From contig NZ_JAFCLS010000001.1 in the NCBI RefSeq assembly GCF_018131075.1, positions 1 to 64,000 on the forward strand: a DNA stretch of 64,000 nucleotides. Reading direction: 5' to 3'. The notes under the pieces are model-generated. The model did not search any database, was not told where the DNA came from, and worked only from the letters and a program-made list of their open reading frames with translations. Each line of letters starts with the position of its first letter. Position 1 is the first letter of the stretch. Below, in pieces: positions 16,121 to 24,259 of the stretch. Source of the stretch: Bradyrhizobium sp. JYMT SZCCT0428. Lineage in GTDB: Bacteria; Pseudomonadota; Alphaproteobacteria; Rhizobiales; Xanthobacteraceae. Position numbers and translations under genes: made by a program.

Positions 16121-16351
16121 TTAGGCAAACACTTTCTGCTGTTTGAAATATTCGGAAAGCGGTCCGGACCACACTGCGTAGCTGACCGCCTGGTATTCTG
16201 ACTCTGCGACCGGCAACCCCGCAGCGTTCCGCCGTTCTATGTCATCCATCAGCGCCCTGATTTCAGGGGATACGACAGCGTAGCCAGCTCGGGCGAGACG
16301 ATCCTCGGCCCAGTCCGCCAACGTGTTGAATGCCTGGTCCGGGATCATCAT
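16121..16351 (-). CDS. Small hypothetical protein in capsid cluster
   Basis: The 76-residue acidic helical protein (PDQAFNTLADWAEDRLARAG, EYQAVSYAVWSGPLSEYFKQ) lies 11 bases downstream of the capsid gene. Its position suits a small head accessory protein; its sequence is not one I know. Confidence 0.6.
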   Translation of the reverse strand: MMIPDQAFNTLADWAEDRLARAGYAVVSPEIRALMDDIERRNAAGLPVAESEYQAVSYAVWSGPLSEYFKQQKVFA

Positions 16352-16362
16352 GGCCGCGCTCC

Positions 16363-17454
16363 TTAAGCCGTCCCCACCAGCCCGACAATCGGGCCCGCCG
16401 TGGTGTTGTCGCCGAGGTCATGGCAAACGATGTCAACGCGCTCGGTGCCGCGCCAAGCGATCTGATCTTGATCGAGATATCGTCCCGTCGATCGATGCAC
16501 GACGACGCCTCGTCGTTCGCCCAACATCGCAGCCATCGAGAGGTCGCCGAAGAGAAGCATGACCTGGTTCGTGAGGCTGGTCGTCACCTGCGGCAGAACC
16601 TGCGTAATTTGTACTGGGAATCCCAGGAAGGTAGGCACCAAGCGCCCGCCGACGTTCTGCATAATGATGCCGCCGGCAGTACCGGCTAGCCGGCAAAGGA
16701 CCGTGGCAAAGCCCATCTGGGAGCAGAACCACCTCGCGCCAGGGAGGGCGAAGGCGGGCAACTTTCCGATCAGATTTGCCAGGTCAGCGTTGTCGATCTC
16801 TGCAAAAGTGTCATGACCGGAAGCTGCGGAAACTTTGCCGGCGTTGTGATTGCCGTCGATAAGGATCTGCGTGATTCCACGAATGCCGCCGTAAGTACCG
16901 GACCCGTCACCGTTGAAGCCGCAGTCGTCTTCCTTGGAGGCGAACGCGTACGACATTTCCACCGCGAACCATTCACCCCAATCGATCAGCGCGTCTTCAT
17001 CCAGCTCCGACGAACTCCGAGCAAGGAGCGCCAGTTTCTTTGCCGTAAGGGCTACATTGTCCCAAGAGTTCTGGCTCTCCGACAGCGTGGCTGCCTCGGC
17101 AGCAAAAACAGCAGTCAGGCCGCCGGTGCGGCGGGGCATCGTGCCGGTATCGCTCGTCATCGGTGCGATACCGGCACATGCCCGGAAAGCGCCCCGCAAT
17201 TCACGTTGCGCGATAATAACGCGCATCAAAGGGTTCGGAACCAGAAACCCACCAGCGACGTTCAGGCTCTCGGTCTCTGCCTTCACGATTGGCATGCCGC
17301 GCTCTTCGGCAAATCTTGCACAGCGTTCGTTACCGCTGATGCCCAACAGCCACGCGCCTGCTAGAGCGGCGCCCTTTTCGTCGCCCCTGAATGCCGTAAG
17401 CCGGCCGTAGGGCATCCAGCGGTTAAAAACGGAATTCTCAGTGTGGGCGTTCAT
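16363..17454 (-). CDS. HK97-fold phage major capsid protein
   Basis: The 363-residue protein matches the HK97-type capsid: NVAGGFLVPNPLMRVI near the start of the fold, RRTGGLTAVFAAEAATLSES, the E-loop and spine regions, GDGSGTYGGIRGI near residue 190, and the P-domain stretch QMGFATVLCRLAGTAGG. The 60 residues before the fold are too short for a full delta scaffold, and no protease gene is seen. The gene before it, coupled by ATGA, may supply a scaffold. Confidence 0.85.
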   Translation of the reverse strand: MNAHTENSVFNRWMPYGRLTAFRGDEKGAALAGAWLLGISGNERCARFAEERGMPIVKAETESLNVAGGFLVPNPLMRVIIAQRELRGAFRACAGIAPMTSDTGTMPRRTGGLTAVFAAEAATLSESQNSWDNVALTAKKLALLARSSSELDEDALIDWGEWFAVEMSYAFASKEDDCGFNGDGSGTYGGIRGITQILIDGNHNAGKVSAASGHDTFAEIDNADLANLIGKLPAFALPGARWFCSQMGFATVLCRLAGTAGGIIMQNVGGRLVPTFLGFPVQITQVLPQVTTSLTNQVMLLFGDLSMAAMLGERRGVVVHRSTGRYLDQDQIAWRGTERVDIVCHDLGDNTTAGPIVGLVGTA

Positions 17455-18065
17455 GCTTCAATGTCCTTTTCGGTGATGATGTTCTGCTTCAGGCACTCGG
17501 CCAAATATTTCTTCGGCCATGCGTTCAGCTGCGTATTGGGATTGGCCAGCCCGAACAGCCGCTGGCTCCAGCCGTCCATGGGGTGCGGCGTCCCGCTTCC
17601 TTCGCGGATAAGCTTGAGCCTCATCTGCTCCAGTTCTCCGTTGATCTGGAAAAGCTTCAGGAGCACCAGCGCGCGGTCACGGTGGAGAGCGCGAATTTCG
17701 TCGTCGTGCTTCGCAAGCAATTCGCGGCCGAGGTCCTGGCGCGCCGTAAACGACTGCTGCTCGGCCAGCTCGATTGCGCGCCTGAGCTCTTTGACTTTGC
17801 GCCGCGCAAGAAACAGCTCAATGCCAGGCTTTTTTTCTGTCGAAGCCAAAACGTAGGCTGCACCATTGAGGCGCGCGTGCGCAGCTGCATCAACATCATA
17901 GGAAAAATCATCCGGATTGATTTCGACCACGCCGGACCGCTCACGCGGCACGATCTGGTTATCGATGGTCTCTCGCAGCTCGGCGTTCCAGCCGCTGATC
18001 TTCGCGCCGATCGCCCGGATTTTCTCCGCTGCGTTTGATTCTGAGGTCTGCTGTTTTCTCATCAT
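17451..18065 (-). CDS. Helical protein coupled to the capsid gene, possible scaffold
   Basis: The 204-residue protein is dominated by long charged helices (LARRKVKELRRAIELAEQQS, ALHRDRALVLLKLFQINGEL). It ends four bases inside the capsid start (ATGA). Coiled-coil content, size and place just before the capsid gene fit an assembly scaffold, but this is inferred; I do not recognise the family. ATG 18065 or 18062 are equally good. Confidence 0.6.
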   Translation of the reverse strand: MMRKQQTSESNAAEKIRAIGAKISGWNAELRETIDNQIVPRERSGVVEINPDDFSYDVDAAAHARLNGAAYVLASTEKKPGIELFLARRKVKELRRAIELAEQQSFTARQDLGRELLAKHDDEIRALHRDRALVLLKLFQINGELEQMRLKLIREGSGTPHPMDGWSQRLFGLANPNTQLNAWPKKYLAECLKQNIITEKDIEA

Positions 18066-18130
18066 GCTTCTCAAGGTAGGGCCTCCATTTGGCCAGTTAC
18101 ACCGTCCAACTTGGCCAACTCGAATTGGAA

Positions 18131-18538
18131 TTAGGCGGCGTCCTTTAACCGTCTGCGGAGCGTGCGTACCGCCGGGACCCGCCAGCGGGATTCGGACAAG
18201 ATCAAGAAGAGGCAGGCATGATCCCCGCTGGGCGGAGTGCCATCTTCCCTCGCTCGTTCGAATTCGTTTGAGGCGGCATATCGCAGCAAAGCGCCCCGAA
18301 GCGCCCGCGCGTCCTCGCTGCAGTTGCCGCTGAGCTTGGCGTTTTCTGTAGTACGTCGCCGCCGCAGAACCTGCCGCGCCTCAACGCGCCAGCGACCGAC
18401 GACGCCAGCTCCGTTCGTTTCGAGCGAGCCGCCCGCCACCACGGTGTCAACCATCGCCGCCGCGAATTCCGAGAGCACGCCGCCCGCTGCAATGCAGGCG
18501 TCGTAGATTTCGAAATAGCGATCGACGGCCTTGGTCAT
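18131..18538 (-). CDS. Hypothetical protein of the capsid cluster
   Basis: The 135-residue basic protein (MTKAVDRYFEIYDACIAAGG, RWRVEARQVLRRRRTTENA) has no motif I can name. It is oriented with the capsid cluster and lies 65 bases upstream of the possible scaffold. A short frame (18535-18594) overlaps its start as ATGA and could be a leader. Confidence 0.5.
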   Translation of the reverse strand: MTKAVDRYFEIYDACIAAGGVLSEFAAAMVDTVVAGGSLETNGAGVVGRWRVEARQVLRRRRTTENAKLSGNCSEDARALRGALLRYAASNEFERAREDGTPPSGDHACLFLILSESRWRVPAVRTLRRRLKDAA

Positions 18539-18614
18539 GCGGGCGCGAAGCCCCCGAATAGGAACTTTAAGGTCCAGCCGTCTTTAAGCCTCATTGACGC
18601 TAGAGGACCAACCG

Positions 18615-18803
18615 ATGCCGAGAGCACCTTTAGAGCGCGCCCAAAAGGCGATCGCCGTAATAAGGGATCATAGCGACCTACCGCCGGAGGCCGCACAGGC
18701 GCTGGAAGAACTCGTGGCCGCCGTGCAAGCCGTTGAGGACCGCCTTGCCGATCTCGAACGCCAGGTTCGCTCCGGGCACCTGGAGCATTCCGCCGCTCGC
18801 TGA
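18615..18803 (+). CDS. Small coiled-coil protein
   Basis: The 62-residue protein ends in a regular heptad helix (LEELVAAVQAVEDRLADLER). It is on the plus strand between the replication and capsid blocks, the only plus-strand gene in the second module, so it may be a regulator. Bases 18804-19080 beyond it hold no gene I can support. Confidence 0.55.
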   Translation: MPRAPLERAQKAIAVIRDHSDLPPEAAQALEELVAAVQAVEDRLADLERQVRSGHLEHSAAR

Positions 18804-19080
18804 TGTTGCCGGGGCCGAACCGCATTGGCCAGGCCAGAACATTAATGTGGTTTTGCGGATGATTTTGGAACGCTCCGGTCCCGCCCTTTGAAAGCGCCAG
18901 CGATATTGCCCGCCATGCCACCCTCCTTTGCTCGCGACCCGGAGCGGCTAGCCGGCCCTTTGAATACAGATGCCATCGGCAGGAAATAATCTCCCCGTGA
19001 CTACCCGAGGAGTTTTGGCCCCTTTTACCGGCTAGAGAAGGTCGATACCCTCCCGGCGGGCACGTATCCGCATGGCGACG

Positions 19081-19184
19081 ACCACAGCGGACACAGCGGA
19101 CCACAGCGCTGTTTTCTATAAGAACCCTACTGGTGACCAACCCTCTAATAGGAAAGACCGCTGTGGTGCGCTGTGCGCTGTGGT
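19081..19184. repeat. Symmetric cluster of 3+3 inverted 9-bp repeats, candidate origin
   Basis: The left half has ACCACAGCG at 19081, ACACAGCG at 19091 and ACCACAGCG at 19100. The right half has the complement CGCTGTGGT at 19159, CGCTGTG at 19169 and CGCTGTGGT at 19176. A 50-base AT-richer centre separates them. The whole can fold as a stem of about 26 pairs. It ends four bases from the vapE stop. Repeats beside a primase/helicase gene suggest a replication origin; a terminator or regulator site is possible. Confidence 0.7.
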
Positions 19185-19187
19185 GCC

Positions 19188-20399
19188 TCATGCCCGAACC
19201 CACCATCGCTTGCCCTGCCAGTCGGTCTTGCCGTCGGCGCGTTCACGACGCCAGCCGAGGCGCTCCAGTGCGGCGGCTATGCGGTTCTGATCGGCCTTGC
19301 TGACCTTGGCCGCTTCGATGAACAGCGCATCCTTCGCCACCTCGCCGACCAGGACCTTGGTCTTGCTCTTCAGGTATTCGCCGATTGTCTCTTCCCAGGT
19401 ATCGGCCTCGTAACGCGCCTCTTGTTCCGGCCTAATGTGCTGCCGCTCGAAGTCGCGATCGGGCCACCAGACCGCGCCCTCGTGGAGGAGGTGGACGGCC
19501 TCGGCGAACAACTGCTCCCGATCTTCAATGAGGCTTTCGATATTGATGTTGCCAACCTTGACAGGCCAGAAGCGCCGGCCGCCCGTTTCGTCGCGCAGAT
19601 AGGTGTCCTTGTTTGTTGTTCCGATGAATACGCATTGGCGGGGCTCCACAGCCTCAAAGCGGCCAAAGCTGGGGCGGTATCGCTCTATCTGGCGAGTGAT
19701 GAACGCCTTGAGCTGAGCCGACTCGGCGCGGTTCATCGCGTGCATTTCGCTGATTTCGATCAGCCATTTTCCGCGAAGGTGCTGCGAAACGTCCTTGCCC
19801 TCGCCGACTTCGGGAAGGTTGTCGGAAAAGTAGTCGCCGCCGAGCGCGGCGCATGCCGACGATTTCAGCCCACCCTGCGGCCCTTCCAGCACCAGCATGT
19901 AATCAACCTTGCATCCCGGATCGAATATCCGCGCGACAAGGGAAATCAGGAACATTTGGCCGATTGCCTGGCTGTAGGGCGTCATCTCGGCGCCCAGCTT
20001 CGTGGTCAGCCAGACATTGACGCGCCGGTTTCCGTCCCATGTCAGGCTTTGCAGCCACTCTCGGACAGGGTGGAATGCTCTTTCCTTTGCGCGAGCGCTT
20101 AGTGCGTCTCTGACAGTGTCGCGCCCTATCCGATTGAGACCCGCCTTTTGAAGGAACTCGGTCAGCACAACCACGTCCTCGTCTGCGATGGGGCGACATT
20201 CAAATGGCGCCATCGGAGAACCGACCTCATGCATCAGCAGCGCGGTCCTCATCATCTCGTCATAGGCGAACGCGTCGCGAATATCCGGATCTCGGCGCAG
20301 GGCAACCAGTGCGTTGGCGACGATCGGCAGCGGCTTGCCGTTCTCGTTGATGCACTGGGCGAGCCAGGATTCTTTGTGAGGGAATGTGGCTACGTTCAT
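19188..20399 (-). CDS. VapE-type primase/helicase (virulence-associated E family)
   Basis: This replication protein of 403 residues is of the VapE/VirE family, common in phage satellites and islands. Visible are PVREWLQSLTWDGNRRVNVW, the Walker A LEGPQGGLKSS near residue 170, the Walker B-like WLIEISEMHAM near 209, and FIGTTNKDTYLRDETGGRRF (sensor/arginine region). The C-terminus has a winged-helix look. It is coupled by ATGA to the TOPRIM-like gene and is the last gene of a five-gene block. Confidence 0.85.
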   Translation of the reverse strand: MNVATFPHKESWLAQCINENGKPLPIVANALVALRRDPDIRDAFAYDEMMRTALLMHEVGSPMAPFECRPIADEDVVVLTEFLQKAGLNRIGRDTVRDALSARAKERAFHPVREWLQSLTWDGNRRVNVWLTTKLGAEMTPYSQAIGQMFLISLVARIFDPGCKVDYMLVLEGPQGGLKSSACAALGGDYFSDNLPEVGEGKDVSQHLRGKWLIEISEMHAMNRAESAQLKAFITRQIERYRPSFGRFEAVEPRQCVFIGTTNKDTYLRDETGGRRFWPVKVGNINIESLIEDREQLFAEAVHLLHEGAVWWPDRDFERQHIRPEQEARYEADTWEETIGEYLKSKTKVLVGEVAKDALFIEAAKVSKADQNRIAAALERLGWRRERADGKTDWQGKRWWVRA

Positions 20400-21262
20400 A
20401 CCATCCCTCCTACCAAGCGCTTGATGATGTCGCGCTCGCTCGCCTTGGCCGCCTTCAGGATCTCAAACTGGCGCTGTGGCAGGTGACGCTCAATTGCGGA
20501 CTGGACAAGCGTGCGCAAGCGATCGGGAGGTATTGCATCCAGCTCGACGGATATGTCGCCGAAGTTCTTGGATCTGGTGTCGCTCTGCTTCGTTGGACGA
20601 GTCGGCAGGTTCCAGTTCATGATCTGAGCCGGCGTCACTGCGACGCGTTCGAAATGGATTTCCGCGTCCGGCGCCATCTCCCGCAACGTCTGCTCGATCT
20701 TCTCGCCCGCGTTGACGCCGGAGGGATCGAAGTCGCCGAAGTGGTAGATGTAAGTCGGCACGTCCAACGAGCCGATGTATTCGGCGGCACCATGAAGGAA
20801 CGACAGGCTGGCGTAGCCGCGCGCGACCATCAACGGTACGTCGTACAGGTACGTCACCGGGGATATCACGCCGGCCAAGGCGTCCTTCTCCAGCCAGACC
20901 TCGACGTAACAGTCGGCGTCGGCCCAGAGTGACTTCCGATAGAATCTCGCGGTATCCTGCAGGGCCTGCTCGACGCTGTCGAAGGTGTTCGGCCTGCGCT
21001 GCCAGCGGGTATTGTCGGCGAGCCAGGAATACGGCAGGTCGCCGGACCTGCGCATCTGAACCAGGTCGGTCTGCACCTTGGTGTAGCCGGCCTCCGTCTT
21101 GTCCACGATGTCCTGCACCGTGGCCTGGTAAAAGACCTGCCGCACCGTCATTGGTTGCTGTGCCGCGACGATCTTCAGCAGGGCGGCACGGCGTTCATCG
21201 ACCTGAGCCCTGGTTGATCGATTACGTTTTATGGGGCTAGCCTGATAAGCGTCGACGCTCAT
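20396..21262 (-). CDS. TOPRIM-like protein paired with VapE
   Basis: The 288-residue protein has the pattern VRQVFYQATVQDIVDKTEAG, LPYSWLADNTRWQRRP, YVEVWLEKDALAGV and YIYHFGDFDPSGVNAGEKIE. The E...DFDPSG arrangement resembles the TOPRIM metal site of topoisomerase VI A/Spo11-like proteins. I know the family as a hypothetical that travels with vapE; its activity is not established. ATG 21262 overlaps the upstream stop as ATGA. Confidence 0.7.
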   Translation of the reverse strand: MSVDAYQASPIKRNRSTRAQVDERRAALLKIVAAQQPMTVRQVFYQATVQDIVDKTEAGYTKVQTDLVQMRRSGDLPYSWLADNTRWQRRPNTFDSVEQALQDTARFYRKSLWADADCYVEVWLEKDALAGVISPVTYLYDVPLMVARGYASLSFLHGAAEYIGSLDVPTYIYHFGDFDPSGVNAGEKIEQTLREMAPDAEIHFERVAVTPAQIMNWNLPTRPTKQSDTRSKNFGDISVELDAIPPDRLRTLVQSAIERHLPQRQFEILKAAKASERDIIKRLVGGMV

Positions 21263-21447
21263 GGTGCACCGACCGCATAGCAAAGGCGCGCGATGGTAAC
21301 GGCGCTGGCGAAGCTGACGGCATAAAGGCGACAGATCCGGCTTGCTTGAAGTGCATCGCGCTCTGTGGCATTATCGGCAGCGTTGAAATCGGTTTGCGAA
21401 GTTGCCCCGCCCTGGCCGGCGGGGTTTCGCATTTCAGGGGGTGACAT
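21259..21447 (-). CDS. Small hypothetical protein
   Basis: The 62-residue protein ends in a helix (LQASRICRLYAVSFASAVTI). It overlaps its neighbours on both sides (14 bases upstream, ATGA downstream), which supports translation. Function unknown. Confidence 0.5.
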   Translation of the reverse strand: MSPPEMRNPAGQGGATSQTDFNAADNATERDALQASRICRLYAVSFASAVTIARLCYAVGAP

Positions 21448-21634
21448 GCGGCACCTCCCGAACGATCCGGAAGCGCCTAAACTTGCCACCGACTATCTCG
21501 ATCGGCGCGGGCTTCTCGCCCCTGGCGACCAGCATTGCGAAGGCGATGGTGGGGAACGGGCCGGCAACGGTGTCGCCGATGACCACGTCGAACATGTTAT
21601 CATCGCGGGGGATGACGTCCAGGTGGCCGCGCAT
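21434..21634 (-). CDS. Small hypothetical protein
   Basis: The 66-residue protein has alternating strands and a helix (FDVVIGDTVAGPFPTIAFAM, EIVGGKFRRFRIVREV). It begins with TGATG overlap on the AlpA-like gene. Function unknown. Confidence 0.55.
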   Translation of the reverse strand: MRGHLDVIPRDDNMFDVVIGDTVAGPFPTIAFAMLVARGEKPAPIEIVGGKFRRFRIVREVPHVTP

Positions 21635-21831
21635 TAGGCCACCTCGGCGGTTTCGCAGGATTTACGCCACTCGGCTGCCGCCTCATACGAGATCAGCGTC
21701 CTGGTACCAACCGACATCGTGCGCGGCGCTTTACCGTCAGCGCGAAGCTTGTAGAACATCGCGCGCGAGATGACATGCGCTGAGCAGAATTCGTCTACCG
21801 AGTAGCAAGCCTTGCCTTGAATTGTGTCCAC
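21634..21831 (-). CDS. AlpA/excisionase-like DNA-binding protein
   Basis: The 65-residue MerR-type winged helix has YSVDEFCSAHVISRAMFYKL, DGKAPRTMSVGTRTLIS and YEAAAEWRKS, the usual excisionase/AlpA pattern. It opens the five-gene block to vapE and is probably its activator or the excision factor for the integrase at 22410. In P4-like and PICI satellites AlpA plays this role. Confidence 0.8.
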   Translation of the reverse strand: MDTIQGKACYSVDEFCSAHVISRAMFYKLRADGKAPRTMSVGTRTLISYEAAAEWRKSCETAEVA

Positions 21832-21955
21832 TTCAAAACCTCCGCATTCATGTTGATGCGGATGGACATAAGGCTGACGATGTTGCTTAGGAATTCAGAA
21901 TAATAATTGAGCAGAAAATCGCTGCTTAAGAATAGACGGGAGATTGTTGCGCAAG

Positions 21956-22378
21956 TTAGTCACGCCCACCCCGCCCAAGCCTGTCGAGCATGGGGCCAAC
22001 CAATTCGCCGCCCGCCGTGATCCCCGTTGAGATAAAGGGAATCTTAACTTCGCGACCATCGCTTGATCGACCGAGTGTGATAAAGGCGGGCGCCCAGACG
22101 GTCTCGCCTTTGAGCAACTCCTTGCCCCTCCGATGCATTGCCTGAAGGCTTTTGCTGGCATAGCGAACATCAACGGTCACGGCGTTTAGGACTTCGGCCA
22201 GTTCATCGCACGCTTTCGACACGCTCAACACTAGCCTTCGTGCTCTCCCGTCCTTCATGGCCCTTCGTTCTTCTATATCCAGATGGACCGCGATATAGCT
22301 CATGGGATGAATTCTTTCTGGCGCGCCCGCCCCTCTAACCGGCTCGCCAGTTGCTATTCGGGCCACCTCCGCTCCCAC
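21956..22378 (-). CDS. Hypothetical protein after integrase
   Basis: The 140-residue protein (IAVHLDIEERRAMKDGRARR, LSVSKACDELAEVLNAVTVD, ITAGGELVGPML) is soluble with mixed helix and strand. The GTG at 22378 is used; the open frame continues back into the integrase end, and an ATG at 22303 is an alternative. I do not recognise it. Confidence 0.5.
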   Translation of the reverse strand: MGAEVARIATGEPVRGAGAPERIHPMSYIAVHLDIEERRAMKDGRARRLVLSVSKACDELAEVLNAVTVDVRYASKSLQAMHRRGKELLKGETVWAPAFITLGRSSDGREVKIPFISTGITAGGELVGPMLDRLGRGGRD

Positions 22379-22409
22379 CCGCTCCGCGCCGTATTTTGCA
22401 TACAGCCGC

Positions 22410-23723
22410 TTAAGAGATTTCAGATCTCGTTCCGAAAAGGCAGGCGGGCTCTTTGAGTCGAATTGCCTCCGCCTTGGGCGCTACATCAAAACGCGGCGCA
22501 CCGGCCCTGATGGCATCGGCCACATATGACGGTGCTAGGTGACCATAATGCTTTTCAACCATCTTCGTTGTCGAATGCCCGAGGTTCTTCGCCACAACCA
22601 TCAACGGCACGCGGTTCATTACAGCATGAGACGCCCAAGTGTGTCGAAGGACGTGGAAATTCGCGGGCTTTATCTTTGCCAATTCGCAGGCTTCAGCGAT
22701 GGGATCTTTCTGATGGTCGCGGGCCCATGCCTGATGATTGTCTTTCAGAAACATCAGCTCATGCCCCGGCCGATCCTGGGCGACCGACGCAAAGAAAGCC
22801 GCTCCCTCTGCTGTCAGAACAATATGGCGCGGCTCGTCGCTTTTCGACTGTCGAACGGCAATGGTCCCGCTGTCCGCGTTAAAATCAGCCACCGTGAGCG
22901 CGCACAATTCGCCATATCGCGCCCCGGTTTCCAAAGCACCCCGCGCCAGCCGCCGAAATGCCGGCAAGCACGCGGCCAATAGTCGCTTCGCTTCATCAAG
23001 TGTGAGATACCGAACGCGCGCCGAATCCACGCCCTCGAACGGCTTGACGCGGCGCCACGCCGCATCAGACGGGATCGCCTTGGGCCGATCGTGCGCGGCG
23101 AGATTCAGGGCGGCCTTCAATATCGTAAGAACCCGGTTCGCGGACGATTTCCGGCGGCGCTCGTTTTCCGGATCGTTGGTAGACTTGAATTGCTGTTCCT
23201 CGCCCTTTTTTGTTCGGACACGGGCTGGCGCCTTGGCCAGGTTCGCAAGCCACGCGCGCCCCTGCTCCGGGGTCAAGGCGTTGATCTCGATCGGCCCGAG
23301 CACCGGCAGAATGAAGGCGTCGGCCGCATAGCGCGCCTCCTTCGCCGATCGGCTGCGCTTGGAGCCCAGATATGTGATGTAGGCCTCGATCGCGTCCCTG
23401 ACGGTGAGCGGTTCGGTTTTCCCGGCTGCGGTGTGAGCCCGCGCCACCATGCGAGCCCGAGCGAGCGTTTGTGCTTGCGGAAAACTCAGAATTGCCACGC
23501 CATCCGCGTCGGAGAAGTCGTCGGCTGTGGCGATTGTCTCGACCTTGTACGTTTGATCGCCGACATAATGCCGCGCCAGCCACTTACCGGCCCCGCTGAG
23601 TGGCTTCCGGTAGCCTAGGTGCAGTCCTGGCTCCAGACCGCGCCAATACGGCTTGCCGCGCGCCTTGAGCCTGCTGCGGGCCGTGCGGCTGTCCAACAAG
23701 GCATCTTTTACTGTGCGGGCCAC
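22410..23723 (-). CDS. Tyrosine recombinase / phage integrase (second module)
   Basis: The 437-residue recombinase has an N-terminal arm-binding region, a SAM-like core domain, and the catalytic residues in TGARYGEL (Arg), HVLRHTWASH (HxxRH), LGHST (His) and KHYGHL (Tyr). It starts with GTG 23723, 146 bases from the tRNA-Glu 3' fragment at 23869-23914, which is its likely attachment site. It differs clearly from the integrase at 4706, so two elements are present. Confidence 0.92.
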   Translation of the reverse strand: MARTVKDALLDSRTARSRLKARGKPYWRGLEPGLHLGYRKPLSGAGKWLARHYVGDQTYKVETIATADDFSDADGVAILSFPQAQTLARARMVARAHTAAGKTEPLTVRDAIEAYITYLGSKRSRSAKEARYAADAFILPVLGPIEINALTPEQGRAWLANLAKAPARVRTKKGEEQQFKSTNDPENERRRKSSANRVLTILKAALNLAAHDRPKAIPSDAAWRRVKPFEGVDSARVRYLTLDEAKRLLAACLPAFRRLARGALETGARYGELCALTVADFNADSGTIAVRQSKSDEPRHIVLTAEGAAFFASVAQDRPGHELMFLKDNHQAWARDHQKDPIAEACELAKIKPANFHVLRHTWASHAVMNRVPLMVVAKNLGHSTTKMVEKHYGHLAPSYVADAIRAGAPRFDVAPKAEAIRLKEPACLFGTRSEIS

Positions 23724-23868
23724 AACACCTCACTTGGACACCCTGTCCAACAGATGTCTAATATATGCGGAGGTACGCCCATAGGCAACCATGCACGTAT
23801 ATGACGCAAAGCATTGATGTATTTGACACGCGCTATACACGCGTAGACGAGCATAGACCCCTTATCAA

Positions 23869-23914
23869 CCCTTTCACGGTGGAGAGAGCGGTTCGATTCC
23901 GCTAGGGAGCGCCA
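23869..23914 (+). other. tRNA-Glu 3' fragment, probable right attachment site
   Basis: These 46 bases equal the 3' part of a tRNA-Glu from the anticodon loop (CTTTCAC) through the T-arm (GCGGTTCGATTCCGC) to the acceptor and CCA. The 5' half is missing. Displaced tRNA ends like this form when an element integrates within the gene. The intact tRNA-Glu expected to the left, in the same orientation, is not in the window. The fragment also differs from the array tRNA-Glu at 24342. Confidence 0.75.
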
Positions 23915-24018
23915 TCCCGTTTTTCGGCCATTGAAATCACAGGAAGCCGTGGGCGCCTACCGCGCGCAAACTCATTCATTTCTGGGCACGGCAATCATTC
24001 CTCACTGCCGCGGAAAAA

Positions 24019-24094
24019 TGGCGGGAGAACCAGGCCTCGAACCTGGAACCTCTGGTTTTGGAGACCAGCGCTCGTCCAATTGAGCTTCACTCCC
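24019..24094 (-). tRNA. tRNA-Trp (CCA)
   Basis: Acceptor GGGAGTG/TTCTCCC (one mismatch), anticodon arm CTGGT-CTCCAAA-ACCAG, T-arm CCAGG-TTCGAGG-CCTGG, CCA encoded. It is the last gene of the array in reading direction. Confidence 0.88.
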
Positions 24095-24099
24095 CAGCT

Positions 24100-24174
24100 T
24101 GGTCCCGACCCACAGTGCTGCCCCGTGTTTTCCTGCTCCACAGGCAAGCGTCCTAGCTGATAGACGAGGTCGGA
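24100..24174 (-). tRNA. tRNA-His (GTG) with non-canonical T-loop
   Basis: Acceptor TCCGACC/GGTCGGG (seven pairs), anticodon arm CTTGC-CTGTGGA-GCAGG, A73 and encoded CCA. The T-arm is CACGG-GGCAGCA-CTGTG: the stem is intact but the loop has GG at 54-55 and G58 instead of TT and A. There is no G-1; A73 without G-1 fits the unusual alphaproteobacterial tRNA-His type. Easily missed by standard models. Confidence 0.75.
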
Positions 24175-24180
24175 AGTAGA

Positions 24181-24252
24181 TGGTCGCTCGTAACGGTTTC
24201 GAACCGTCCTGTACGCCGTTATGAGCAGAAAACCCTCCCGAGAGGCCGAGCG
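24181..24252 (-). tRNA. tRNA-like gene with CAT anticodon (Met or Ile2)
   Basis: Acceptor CGCTCGG/ACGAGCG (six of seven pairs), anticodon loop CTCATAA on a weak stem, T-arm GACGG-TTCGAAA-CCGTT, CCA encoded. The D-arm is short and the anticodon stem holds only four weak pairs, so it may be decaying. Confidence 0.55.
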
Positions 24253-24259
24253 ATGGATT

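Noticed and set aside
19081..19184. Inverted 9-bp repeats considered as a CRISPR array
   Set aside because: Units are too short, have no spacers and face each other; an origin-like or regulatory site fits better.
18535..19206. Minus-strand frame of 223 residues between vapE and the capsid cluster
   Set aside because: It crosses the inverted repeat cluster and a plus-strand small gene, with no domain pattern. Only its last 19 codons might be a leader.
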